The translations under genes and the position numbers were made by a program. Shown piece by piece: positions 55,552 to 63,886 of a stretch of DNA of 64,000 nucleotides. The notes below the pieces were generated by a model, which saw nothing but the letters and a program-made list of their open reading frames with translations, ran no database searches and was not told the origin of the DNA. The DNA is from Bacteroidia bacterium (GTDB taxonomy: Bacteria; Bacteroidota; Bacteroidia; UKL13-3): NCBI GenBank assembly GCA_021740845.1, contig JAIOYZ010000006.1:98950-162949 (forward strand), in the 5' to 3' direction. Every line of letters begins with the position of its first letter. Position 1 is the stretch's first letter.

Positions 55552-56547
55552 CTATTTATGGTTTGTACTTTCTGCGGTTGAGGCATCAATATTTTCGCAG
55601 AACTTTTGAAGGATATAAAAGGTATATCCAACTTTATAATCAAAATATTCACCACCAGGATTTTCAGCCCACCAATCTAAGTTCAGCCAAATATTACCTT
55701 CTTTATCTCGCTTAGCATAAATATCTGTACTTCCAATATTGATGGTGCTATATCTATTGCCAATATAACTTGCCAAAAATTCTTCAGACTCTTTCCCTAA
55801 ATTAACTTCTGTAAATGCATGCCCACCTTCAGAACCCCAGGCATAATTTACGCGTGCCTCCCCTCCTACAGCCAATATTGAACTGCACATCAAAACAGCA
55901 AAATCATCGCAATCACCATTGAGTTCGTTTCTTATGGTTTCACTTGCTTTAGAAACGTATTCTGTAGTTCGTGGGTCGTTAACATATTTCCAATTTGAAT
56001 AACAATAGTCAAACAAATCACAAACTTGTGAAATGTTAAAATTTCCAGGACTATTTCCTGCAACTTTAGCAGCAAAATTTCTAACCGTTTCATTGCTATA
56101 ATTGCAAGCTTTAACCAAAACCCGTTTTGGCTTATTGCAATCTTTAAACATTTCCCTAAACAATTTCTTTTGATGCTTGGTAACATTGTACTCAATTTCT
56201 GGGGCAGTAAATTCATCCTCCTCACTGTAATCTATATCTTCATCATAATTTCCAACGGTTGAATTTTCTTTTGCTATAGCCATGGATTCTGCTTTAGGCG
56301 GATAAAGTTGGCGGTAAACATAATAGCTAACAAAAATTAAAATGACAACAAGTATAAAAGTGCCTGCCGAACCAAGGGTCTTGTTGGTTAAATGGTCTAA
56401 TTCACTATAAAACTTTGCTTTCTTCCATTCTTCATTTCCTTCGGGTCGAACCAAAGAATTCTTTTTAAGTTTTAATTGTCCTAGCTCCGATAAATTATAT
56501 GGGCCGCTTTCTTGACCCTTTTCTTTTATAAAGAAACGTATTTCCAT
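55552..56547 (-). CDS. GYF_2 domain, single-pass transglutaminase-like protein
   Basis: A 331-residue protein. Residues 1-50 form a GYF_2-like domain (IRFFIKEKGQESGPYNLSELGQLKLKKNSLVRPEGNEEWKKA). One membrane helix follows (AGTFILVVILIFVSYYVY), then an acidic linker and a C-terminal transglutaminase-like domain with a recognisable triad: Cys in NGDCDDFAVLM, His in GGHAFTEVNLG and Asp in WLNLDWWA. The catalytic set seems complete. It could be a peptidase or cross-linking enzyme, or an accessory domain; the target is unknown. It is a single gene, divergent from the WG-repeat gene. Confidence 0.85.
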   Translation of the reverse strand: MEIRFFIKEKGQESGPYNLSELGQLKLKKNSLVRPEGNEEWKKAKFYSELDHLTNKTLGSAGTFILVVILIFVSYYVYRQLYPPKAESMAIAKENSTVGNYDEDIDYSEEDEFTAPEIEYNVTKHQKKLFREMFKDCNKPKRVLVKACNYSNETVRNFAAKVAGNSPGNFNISQVCDLFDYCYSNWKYVNDPRTTEYVSKASETIRNELNGDCDDFAVLMCSSILAVGGEARVNYAWGSEGGHAFTEVNLGKESEEFLASYIGNRYSTINIGSTDIYAKRDKEGNIWLNLDWWAENPGGEYFDYKVGYTFYILQKFCENIDASTAESTNHK

Positions 56548-56634
56548 CCTGCTTTGATTTTACTTTTTAATTAATCGATTTTAAAAGCGCTTAAAAATAC
56601 TATTTGACTTCAATATTTCTATTAATTTTGAAGT

Positions 56635-58584
56635 ATGCGATTTGTGAAACCATTATTTACATTTTATTTGGCATTGCTACTTGCATTTCTTGGTTCAGCC
56701 CAAACAAGACCTGATAACAAAAAAACAAGCCCAAACAAATACGATGAAATTACTCCTTTTGAAAATGGAATAGCTAGGGTAAGAAAAGGAAGCTTATTTG
56801 GAGTAATTGATAAAAACCAAAAGGTAATTGTTCCATTAAATTATGAGGAAGAAAATTTAAGAATTCTCAACGATGGATTTATTGTCTTTTATGAATATGA
56901 AAGTGGTTGGGGTTTAAAGGATAAAACTGGTAAGCAAATTTTAGCTCCAACTTATTCCAATTTTTCGGATATCCGATTTGGACTAATCTGCACCAGTTTT
57001 GAAGATGCTTGGATACTTATTAACTTAAAAGGAAAACGAGTTAATCAAACTCTATTTTACGAGCCCGTTAATTGGGATTGGGACGAAGGAATATCTGGCA
57101 CCGCCAGTGTTAAGGTATTGCTTAAAAATAAACAATCGAATAAGGATGAAGACCAAACTTTAATGGGATTAATAAACAAAAAAGGAGAGTTTATTCTTCT
57201 TCCAGTTTTTGATTGGTTCAAACCGATAAATAATAATTATTGGGCAGTACACCGTAATAATAAAATTGCATTGTTATCCTTAAAAGGTGATACCTGCATA
57301 CCTTATTTATATGATGGAATAGATGCTTATAATGAAAAATATTTTAGTGTAGAACTTAATAAAAAATTTGGCCTAGTAGATTCAAAAGGAAAAATAATTC
57401 TTCCAATTAAATACGAAATATTAAACCCTCTTTATTATGACTTTACGAGTAATCCAAAATGTGAATTTGCATCAAAAGTTGGGCGTATTTCGGAGAATGG
57501 TTTGCAAACTTTTATTCTTCCAAATTTGACTTTTTTAACCAAACTAATTTACCAAGATTTGAAGCCCTTTGTAAATAATATTGCTGCCGTTAAACGTGAG
57601 AATTTATGGACTTTTATAGATACTACAGGAACTGAAATTGCAAGTCCACAATTTGAAGAAGTACTTGATTTTGATTTAGGCATTTATGCATCGGTAAAAA
57701 AAGATGGCAAGTGGGGATTAATAAATACCACAGGAAAACTTTTAACGCCCATTTGTTACGATTATGCTTTGGGTTCACCCAACGGACACAGCAAGGTTGA
57801 CGTGCGCAAGAATGGAAAATATGGTAAACTAGATTCTAACTTAAGCGAAATAATACCCTGTTTGTATGATATGCAAATTGAACGTTTACCAGGTTTTGTA
57901 AAAAAGAATGGCAAATTTGCTTTAGTAAACAAAGATGGAAAACTATACAGTGATTTCAAATTTGATTATATAGGAGATGTGCTTAATCCTGAAAAGAGCT
58001 TTCAGTATAGCTCCATGCGCATTGGTTCTAAATGGGGATTTATTGACAATAAAGGGAAGGTTCTTTTTACCCCACAATTCGACGAAGTTTTTGGTGGCTC
58101 TTTTGATTCTTATTGGGTAAAGTTGGGCTCAAATGTTGGATTTGTTAATGCCGCCGCTAAATTAATAATTCCTTGTAAATACCAGGATATCCTCTATTTA
58201 AACAATGCCTTGTTTGGAGTTAAAACAAATGAATTATACACCTTTTTAGATTCAAATACTTTAGAAATCCTATTTGCACCAAGGTTCGAAGATATTCAAA
58301 CCTATTCGGAAGGATATGTTCCTGTAAAAATTAATAATAAATGGGGATTTGCTAACAGAAAAGGCGGCCTAGCAATTCCATGTGCCTATGAATATGTTTT
58401 AGGATTTAGTGAAGGAAGGGCTGCTGTTAAACTATTTGGCAAATGGGGTTTTATAGACAAATCTGGAACCATGGTTATACAAGCCAAATACGATTCACCC
58501 GGTTTTTTTTCTCAAAACAGTGTCCTACTAGAAATAGACAATAAGCTAATCCGAATTAACCGTTCGGGTGAAAAAGTGAAATAG
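56635..58584 (+). CDS. Exported WG-repeat protein
   Basis: A 649-residue protein with a signal peptide (LALLLAFLGSAQTRP). At least ten WG (KWG) repeats of 30-60 residues follow, for instance KDGKWGLINTTGKLLTPICYDYALG, SKWGFIDNKGKVLFTPQFDEVFGG, NKWGFANRKGGLAIPCAYEYVLGFSEGRAAV and GKWGFIDKSGTMVIQAKYDSP. WG repeats form beta-rich solenoids or propellers of unknown ligand. A TAATTTTG -7-like element ends four bases before the ATG, as in the antitoxin gene. A repeat copy lies inside it (57215-57224). Confidence 0.92.
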   Translation: MRFVKPLFTFYLALLLAFLGSAQTRPDNKKTSPNKYDEITPFENGIARVRKGSLFGVIDKNQKVIVPLNYEEENLRILNDGFIVFYEYESGWGLKDKTGKQILAPTYSNFSDIRFGLICTSFEDAWILINLKGKRVNQTLFYEPVNWDWDEGISGTASVKVLLKNKQSNKDEDQTLMGLINKKGEFILLPVFDWFKPINNNYWAVHRNNKIALLSLKGDTCIPYLYDGIDAYNEKYFSVELNKKFGLVDSKGKIILPIKYEILNPLYYDFTSNPKCEFASKVGRISENGLQTFILPNLTFLTKLIYQDLKPFVNNIAAVKRENLWTFIDTTGTEIASPQFEEVLDFDLGIYASVKKDGKWGLINTTGKLLTPICYDYALGSPNGHSKVDVRKNGKYGKLDSNLSEIIPCLYDMQIERLPGFVKKNGKFALVNKDGKLYSDFKFDYIGDVLNPEKSFQYSSMRIGSKWGFIDNKGKVLFTPQFDEVFGGSFDSYWVKLGSNVGFVNAAAKLIIPCKYQDILYLNNALFGVKTNELYTFLDSNTLEILFAPRFEDIQTYSEGYVPVKINNKWGFANRKGGLAIPCAYEYVLGFSEGRAAVKLFGKWGFIDKSGTMVIQAKYDSPGFFSQNSVLLEIDNKLIRINRSGEKVK

Positions 58585-58995
58585 GTTTATAGGAAATTGT
58601 CCTTTGATAAAAGAATTTTATTTCAACTTGGAAATTTATTTCTCCTACTAAATTTATAAGTAAATTTCGGTTTGAACCAAAGGAAAATCTAAAGCATTAT
58701 TACTATGCTTATTCATTAAATAACAGAATTATTAAACAAAAAATAGGAATAGGCTCATTTGTAAGAGCAATACATTTCTCCCTGAAAACAATAGCAAACT
58801 CGATCCTTAGTTTATCATTAGGTTTATAAGAAAGAGGAGTCGTATAAATGTAAATTTTTCTGATGATTTTACACTTAAAATCTCTAATCGGTTTTTATAA
58901 AGAGTTAAACTTTTTAATTCATCTTCCCTCGGCTCAAACCAACCCTAATGCAACCCATTTGTAAAAGTGGCGGACTTTATTAAAAATTCAAAGTC
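58585..58995. other. Gap between the WG-repeat and propeller genes
   Basis: 411 AT-rich bases with one dispersed-repeat copy (58669-58678) and a degenerate one (GGCTCAAACC near 58933). I see no ORF, tRNA or terminator. Confidence 0.65.
58669..58678 (+). repeat. Dispersed repeat GGTTTGAACC, intergenic copy
   Basis: Extended form TTTCGGTTTGAACCAAAG, 85 bases after the WG-repeat gene. Confidence 0.85.
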
Positions 58996-61731
58996 ATGAA
59001 AAAACTAATTACCCTTATACTCCTACTTGGAGTTTTCAATCAATTTTTATTAGCACAGAATGGAGTAAGTGGACTTCTCCTTTCAAATTTACCAAGGCCA
59101 GAATTATGCTCTGGCATAGCAACAGATTCTTCTGGAAGAATTTGGCTGAGTTTCAAAGAAAATCCACTAGCTAATAAACAAAACAAATCTGGCTTATACA
59201 TGCTCGGTCCAGATAGTATTTTACAAAATATACGTACAGATTATTTTGGTGGGCCACTTTCCAATTACATGAGCGATATTCAATATATCAATGGAAGATT
59301 GTATTGCGGTTCTTCTGCTGGTTTATTGGATTTAGGCAATGGAAATTCTTGCAGGCAAATGCGCTATCCTGGGGTGAGTTCGCAAACAGATAGTGTCAAT
59401 GGATTTATACTACACAATAACACATGGATAATGGCAACCCAAGGTGGATTATTAATTTACAATCCTACATTAGAGAATTGGCAACTTTTTAATACTAGTA
59501 ATAGCAGTCTTCCCACCAATCAAATAAATGCGGTGGCGAGAGATAATTACTATATCTGGTTAGCTACAGATAAAGGTGTAATTGCATTTGATCCAAATAG
59601 TAATAAATGCAAAATATATGATCAATTGAATAACGAGTTTGCATCAGATTTAATTAACAGTGTTGCTTGCGCACCTGATGGAAATGTGTGGGCTGGTAGC
59701 TCAGGGATTGCAGATAAACTTGGTTTATATATTTTAAAGGATGGTGTTTTTAAAAACATTGAAAGTGTTACTGGATACTGCCAACATAGACAATTAGGAA
59801 GAGGCCAAGGCAATTTAAGTAACTATTGCTCCATAGGCAAGCTTACACTTCATGGCAATCAAGTTTACTTTGCAGGAACTGGGGGTTTGCAACCAGCCAA
59901 TTTAAGGGTCAACTTTATTGCGGAAGCAAATGAAAACAGCATAAATCTAACACCAATTTCAAGTTATTTTATTAAGAACACACCTACTTACTTATCTGGA
60001 AGTCAAAACCTTTTTGGGCAGATAAAGGGAAACCAATTAACATTCATAAACTATGCTACTATTATGTCTGTAAATCTGAATGAATTAAAACCAGATACTT
60101 CCTATGAGAACAGCTTAAAACGAATAAAAGATAATTGGAAAAATGAGCTAAATGACAACAACACCGACTTAAAAATTAATAATCAAACAATACCCTTAAA
60201 CGTTTTGGGAGATATGTTTTGGGATATTTGGGGGGAAAGAAACTTATCCGTTAATAATGAAAAATGCAATATAATTTCATTTGCTTCATCCTTATGGATG
60301 GGAGGAATTTGTGATAAAAATTTATATGTAGCGGCAAATACCTACAGGCAAAGTGGAATAGATTTTAGTGCAGGGCCATTGAAATTAAATCATCAACTTG
60401 GTGATCCACTAACCCAGAAAAAATTTGGAAGACATTGGAAAGTGGAAGAACGAACACTCGCAGAATTTATAGCAAAACGCGGAACACCAGGCTATATAAT
60501 TCCAGAAGAAATTTTAAGTTGGCCGGCACATGGAGATACCTTAAATGGATATGCCAAAAATCTTGCACCATTTATCGACCTAAACCAGAATGGAATTTAC
60601 GAACCTTTATTAGGTGATTATCCAGATATAAGAGGCCAACAAAATGTTTTTTGGATTTACAATGATGCAAGATTACATTCAGAAACCGAAGGAAATCCAT
60701 TGAATATTGAGGTACAGGCAAACGCATATGGCTATGTTTGTAAAGACATTACAGATTTTCATGCAAACAAGGCCGTTAACAATACCTCATTTTACCGATT
60801 CAAAATTGTTAATAGAAGCAATAGAACCTATGAAGGATTTAAAGTTGGCTTTTGGATAGACACTGAATTAGGATATTATGCTGATGATTATTTGGGATCA
60901 AATCCTCAGAAAGAATATGTATTTTGGTATAATTCCGATTCATCAGATATGGGTCCTTTTGGATTTGGGAATAGACCTCCTGCTGCTGCATTAGTTATGT
61001 TAGAAGGAATGAAGAATCCATCAGGTCAAAATCTTAAAATTGGTGGAGTTCATACCTATGAGAATGATTTCTCGGTTATAGGAAATCCATCAAGACCTGA
61101 GCATTTTTACAATTATCTAAATAATCGTTGGAAAGATTCTTTACCAGTAATCTATGGCGGAAATGGACGAAATGGAATGGATTCGGATCAAGTTTTTATG
61201 TTTTGTGGCAATAATGATCCAAAAGGCAGAAGTAATTGGACAGAAGAAACTGCAGGCAATATAGGTGGAGATAGAAGAGCATTAATTAATTCTCAAAGTG
61301 TAACTCTTGCACCTGGAGAAGAACAAACATTGGTCTTTGCCTTAGTTTACACACCTGGGCTTAACCGACTAAGACCAGAAGTTCTAGCAGACCTTGACTT
61401 GGATGTTGAGAAAGTAAGACATTGGTATGCAAATGATTCATTCCCATCATGCTCTAATATTCCACTAGGCATCAAACATTTGAATCAAGCCAATGTCAAT
61501 AGCAGCTTAAAAATTTACCCTAACCCTTCACAGATTGAAATAAACGTTGAATTCTCGGATAATGAACCTATAGATTGCATAAAGATTTTTGATTTAAATG
61601 GAAAGTTAATCTGGACAGGCAATAAAAATCTGGATAAACCAATAGATATTGGTTATCTAGAAACCGGCTTATATTTCCTACAAGCCATAACAAAAAAAGG
61701 GTCTTCTGTAAGCCGATTTATTAAAAACTAA
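58996..61731 (+). CDS. Large T9SS-secreted protein with beta-propeller repeats
   Basis: A 911-residue secreted protein (signal LITLILLLGVFNQFLLA-QNG). Residues about 30-230 carry two-component-regulator-type propeller blades (GIATDSSGRIWLSFKENP, INAVARDNYYIWLATDKGVIAFDPNSN, INSVACAPDGNVWAGSSG) but no histidine kinase follows. The central 500 residues are a beta-rich extracellular region (for example FIDLNQNGIYEPLLGDYPDIRGQQNVFWIYND, with an EF-hand-like DLNQNGIYEP loop). The last 75 residues are a T9SS type A sorting domain (LKIYPNPSQIEINVEF through SSVSRFIKN). It is probably released or attached to the cell surface. Function unknown. Confidence 0.88.
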   Translation: MKKLITLILLLGVFNQFLLAQNGVSGLLLSNLPRPELCSGIATDSSGRIWLSFKENPLANKQNKSGLYMLGPDSILQNIRTDYFGGPLSNYMSDIQYINGRLYCGSSAGLLDLGNGNSCRQMRYPGVSSQTDSVNGFILHNNTWIMATQGGLLIYNPTLENWQLFNTSNSSLPTNQINAVARDNYYIWLATDKGVIAFDPNSNKCKIYDQLNNEFASDLINSVACAPDGNVWAGSSGIADKLGLYILKDGVFKNIESVTGYCQHRQLGRGQGNLSNYCSIGKLTLHGNQVYFAGTGGLQPANLRVNFIAEANENSINLTPISSYFIKNTPTYLSGSQNLFGQIKGNQLTFINYATIMSVNLNELKPDTSYENSLKRIKDNWKNELNDNNTDLKINNQTIPLNVLGDMFWDIWGERNLSVNNEKCNIISFASSLWMGGICDKNLYVAANTYRQSGIDFSAGPLKLNHQLGDPLTQKKFGRHWKVEERTLAEFIAKRGTPGYIIPEEILSWPAHGDTLNGYAKNLAPFIDLNQNGIYEPLLGDYPDIRGQQNVFWIYNDARLHSETEGNPLNIEVQANAYGYVCKDITDFHANKAVNNTSFYRFKIVNRSNRTYEGFKVGFWIDTELGYYADDYLGSNPQKEYVFWYNSDSSDMGPFGFGNRPPAAALVMLEGMKNPSGQNLKIGGVHTYENDFSVIGNPSRPEHFYNYLNNRWKDSLPVIYGGNGRNGMDSDQVFMFCGNNDPKGRSNWTEETAGNIGGDRRALINSQSVTLAPGEEQTLVFALVYTPGLNRLRPEVLADLDLDVEKVRHWYANDSFPSCSNIPLGIKHLNQANVNSSLKIYPNPSQIEINVEFSDNEPIDCIKIFDLNGKLIWTGNKNLDKPIDIGYLETGLYFLQAITKKGSSVSRFIKN

Positions 61732-61788
61732 AGAAAGAAAAATTTAGGTTAAATCAGATTTCAAATTCCCACAATTCAAATTTAAAAT

Positions 61789-61823
61789 AAATGCACCTAT
61801 CTCTTTATGATATAGGTGCATTT
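61789..61823 (+). terminator. Hairpin, probable terminator of the propeller gene
   Basis: Perfect 12-bp arms AAATGCACCTAT and ATAGGTGCATTT with an 11-base loop. The following T tract is weak, so this may be a bidirectional or imperfect terminator. Confidence 0.65.
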
Positions 61824-61922
61824 ATATTCTAGGGCAAAAATTATAATTGTTTCATAAAATCTAATAACCTCATCCAATAGACAAATATTTAACCATTAGG
61901 TTTAGTTAGTTTATAAAAATTC

Positions 61923-61932
61923 GGTTTGAACC
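61923..61932 (+). repeat. Dispersed repeat GGTTTGAACC, intergenic copy
   Basis: Copy with flanks TTC and AATT, just before the palindromic repeat array. Confidence 0.85.
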
Positions 61933-61978
61933 AATTGAATTTGTAAAAAGGTGGAATAATAATCTTAAAGGTTGCTGG

Positions 61979-62215
61979 TTCGGATTTCAAATCCTCAATT
62001 AAATGATTTGGATTGCAAATCCAAATCAGCGGGAGTGTAGTAAGTTTCGGTTTGAACCAATCTAAATTAAAAAAGACGGATTGCAAATCATCAATTAAAG
62101 GATTCGGATTGCAAATCCGAAACAGCTTGGCAATACTGAGGAATATGGCAACTGTAAAAGACGGATTGCAAATCCTATTGGTAAATGATTCGGATTGCAA
62201 ATCCGAACCAGCGGG
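61979..62215. repeat. Array of three REP-like palindrome doublets
   Basis: Three units, roughly 61979-62030, 62075-62126 and 62161-62211. Each has a left element GGATTGCAAATCC (variants at 61982, 62078, 62163), a 12-to-15-base spacer (TCAATTAAATGATT or similar) and a right element with perfect 8-bp arms around GCA (TTTGGATT/AATCCAAA at 62007-62025; TTCGGATT/AATCCGAA at 62103-62121 and 62189-62207). Each ends in CAGC. The paired-palindrome design resembles BIME/REP elements. Confidence 0.85.
62049..62058 (+). repeat. Dispersed repeat GGTTTGAACC, intergenic copy
   Basis: Extended form TTTCGGTTTGAACCAATC, placed between unit 1 and unit 2 of the palindrome array. Confidence 0.85.
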
Positions 62216-62345
62216 GGATTGTACAAATGACAATTATGTAAAGGAAGGGTGTGCTTTCTTTTTTATGAATGCTGTTGGTAATGATGAAATAGTTTTAATA
62301 CACCAATTGGTAAAATGCCTACCTGATTATCCATTAGGTTAAGTA

Positions 62346-63395
62346 CTATTTTATTAAAATTCTATTATTAGCTTTTAAATCGCCATTACTGCTTGTGATC
62401 GAAATAAAATATAAGCCTGCAGGTAAATCTAATGAATTTTCGTTTTCAATTATTCCACATTTTACTATTTGGCCTAATTGATTATAAATGATATAATCTG
62501 ACCCTACTGCCATATTAGAATAAAATAATCTTTCAATTGGGTTTGGCCAAATATTTAAATTTAGGCTGGGTATTAATATTTCTTGATTGAATAACGCCAA
62601 TTTGGGATTTTTAATTATTGTTGCAATCATCCAGTTTTTTGATAATTGCACAATTGGAACAATTGACCCAACTGGTAAAAAGGATATCATGGTATCATTT
62701 TTTGTAACTATTGATTTATATAATTCCCAATTTAAATTTGAATCAGGCTTATAATAATTCAAAATAGTATAATAATTTAAAATTGTTGAAATTGTTGACA
62801 TTGTATCTTTATTCAATATTACATTTCCTTTTCCTTTTCTTTCGCCTGAAATAACATATTTTCCTTCAACCCTAATTGAATCATATTCTATTAAGTATGG
62901 TCCCTTCTTGAAAATAGGAAAAACAATTCTTGAGGAATCTGAATAGAAAATTACATTAGATTTAGAGGAGGCGAGCCAAAGTATTGGCTTTTCAAAAATT
63001 CCTGTTGCTATAATTTTTTCAGCGGGAGAAACATAATCATAAAAGCTTGTTAGATATATCGAATTTGTATCGCTTCGATAAAAGTAAGAATACTCAGATA
63101 GCTTATTGCTTATTCCAAACCAATTCGAATCCAATTTGTTGTTGAAACCCATTGTGTTTTTTGCGAGAGCATAATGATGTTCATATTCACCAATAAATTC
63201 ATCTAAATTAGAAAAATCAATTTGAAAATCATCCTGATTTATTGTATTCTCAAATTCCAAATATTCTAAATTTTTAATGGAGTAGTCGGAATAGCTAAAT
63301 GAGTCGTTTGCAATAAAAGGTTTTAGAATAGTTTGTCCATTACTTAAAAATGGTAAAAGGATAAAAAATAATTGATAAAATACACACTTTTTCAT
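62346..63395 (-). CDS. T9SS-secreted protein of unknown function
   Basis: A 349-residue protein with a signal peptide (CVFYQLFFILLPFLSNG-QTIL). The body is beta-rich with many Asn, Ser and Tyr and no catalytic motif I recognise (YLEFENTINQDDFQIDFSNLDEF, YVISGERKGKGNVILNKDTMSTIS). The C-terminal 75 residues form a T9SS type A sorting domain (LNLNIWPNPIERLFYSNMAVGSDYIIYNQLGQIVKCG, then LPAGLYFISITSSNGDLKANNRILIK). It is convergent with the preceding cargo gene and adjoins the rRNA operon end. Confidence 0.82.
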   Translation of the reverse strand: MKKCVFYQLFFILLPFLSNGQTILKPFIANDSFSYSDYSIKNLEYLEFENTINQDDFQIDFSNLDEFIGEYEHHYALAKNTMGFNNKLDSNWFGISNKLSEYSYFYRSDTNSIYLTSFYDYVSPAEKIIATGIFEKPILWLASSKSNVIFYSDSSRIVFPIFKKGPYLIEYDSIRVEGKYVISGERKGKGNVILNKDTMSTISTILNYYTILNYYKPDSNLNWELYKSIVTKNDTMISFLPVGSIVPIVQLSKNWMIATIIKNPKLALFNQEILIPSLNLNIWPNPIERLFYSNMAVGSDYIIYNQLGQIVKCGIIENENSLDLPAGLYFISITSSNGDLKANNRILIK

Positions 63396-63660
63396 TTTTC
63401 AATTAGTTTGGATAAAGTTCAAAAGATTCCTCATCAAATAATTTCATTTAATCGAATATAACGAAATATGAAACAATATGGTGCAGGTCTTCGAGTTTAT
63501 GAACTTCAGTAACTCTGAAGTTTTTCTCATTGCGCAGTCATAGGAATGAGAACGAAGGCAAATTATTGGTATGCCATTACAAATCCGAATAGGATAATGG
63601 AGCAACACTTTAGAATAAAAAAATTAAATCAAGTATTTCGTGCTGTTTGCCTAATTCTTA

Positions 63661-63733
63661 TTCGACCCAGAATGCCGTAGGATGTCTCTAGGTATTTGAT
63701 TTGCAATAAACATGTGACCCATTCTGGGTCAAA
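63661..63733. repeat. Inverted repeat TTCGACCCAGAAT / ATTCTGGGTCAAA
   Basis: 13-base arms with 12 matches at 63661-63673 and 63721-63733, 47 bases between them (including ATGCCGTAGGATGTC). Not near a T-run; perhaps a small non-autonomous mobile or REP-type element. Confidence 0.7.
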
Positions 63734-63753
63734 TAAAACAGCAAAAAAATACT

Positions 63754-63855
63754 AAAACTCCGTGCCTTACCGCCTTTGTGGCAAAAAAAAATGTGGCTTA
63801 GTAGTAAAAAATAAAAAAATACTCCGTGCGTTGGAGCCTTTGTGGCAAAAAAAAA
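63754..63855 (+). repeat. Two copies of a CTCCGTG...CCTTTGTGGCAAA repeat
   Basis: Copies at 63754-63791 and 63819-63855 share ACTCCGTGC and GCCTTTGTGGCAAAAAAAAA with about 10 variable bases between. The second runs straight into the 5S terminator. Confidence 0.75.
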
Positions 63856-63881
63856 CCTCCAAACTTGCGTAAGGAGGTTTT
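63848..63881 (-). terminator. Rho-independent terminator of the rRNA operon
   Basis: Perfect 9-bp arms AAAACCTCC (63852-63860) and GGAGGTTTT (63873-63881). On the minus strand the hairpin is followed by a T-run and lies 6 bases after the 5S 3' end. Confidence 0.92.
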
Positions 63882-63886
63882 AAGAA

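Larger units (their letters stand above)
61732..62345. other. Repeat-rich gap between two T9SS cargo genes
   Basis: 614 bases holding a hairpin (61789-61823), two dispersed-motif copies and a three-unit palindromic repeat array. Open frames here (61889-62233 minus, 62013-62342 plus) merely read through the repeats and I do not call them. Confidence 0.8.
63396..63886. other. Gap between a T9SS cargo gene and the rRNA operon end
   Basis: 491 bases without a gene. It holds a hairpin at 63502-63522, an inverted repeat at 63661-63733, two copies of a TTTGTGGC-type repeat and the 5S terminator. Confidence 0.75.

Noticed and set aside
29675..62058. Copies of GGTTCAAACC as tRNA T-arms
   Set aside because: The decamer resembles a T-arm (GGTTCAAATCC), but none of the copies has an acceptor stem, a D-arm or a CCA-proximal pairing around it. 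I found no tRNA gene in the window.
61889..62342. Two open frames of 114 (minus) and 109 (plus) residues
   Set aside because: Both run through the palindromic repeat array and dispersed-motif copies. Their translated sequences simply repeat the array (for example DCKS and DLQSE phrases), with no start signal or recognisable domain.
63502..63522. Terminator AACTTCAG/CTGAAGTT followed by Ts on the plus strand
   Set aside because: No plus-strand gene ends upstream; the nearest gene is on the minus strand and starts at 63395. I treat it as an orphan hairpin.
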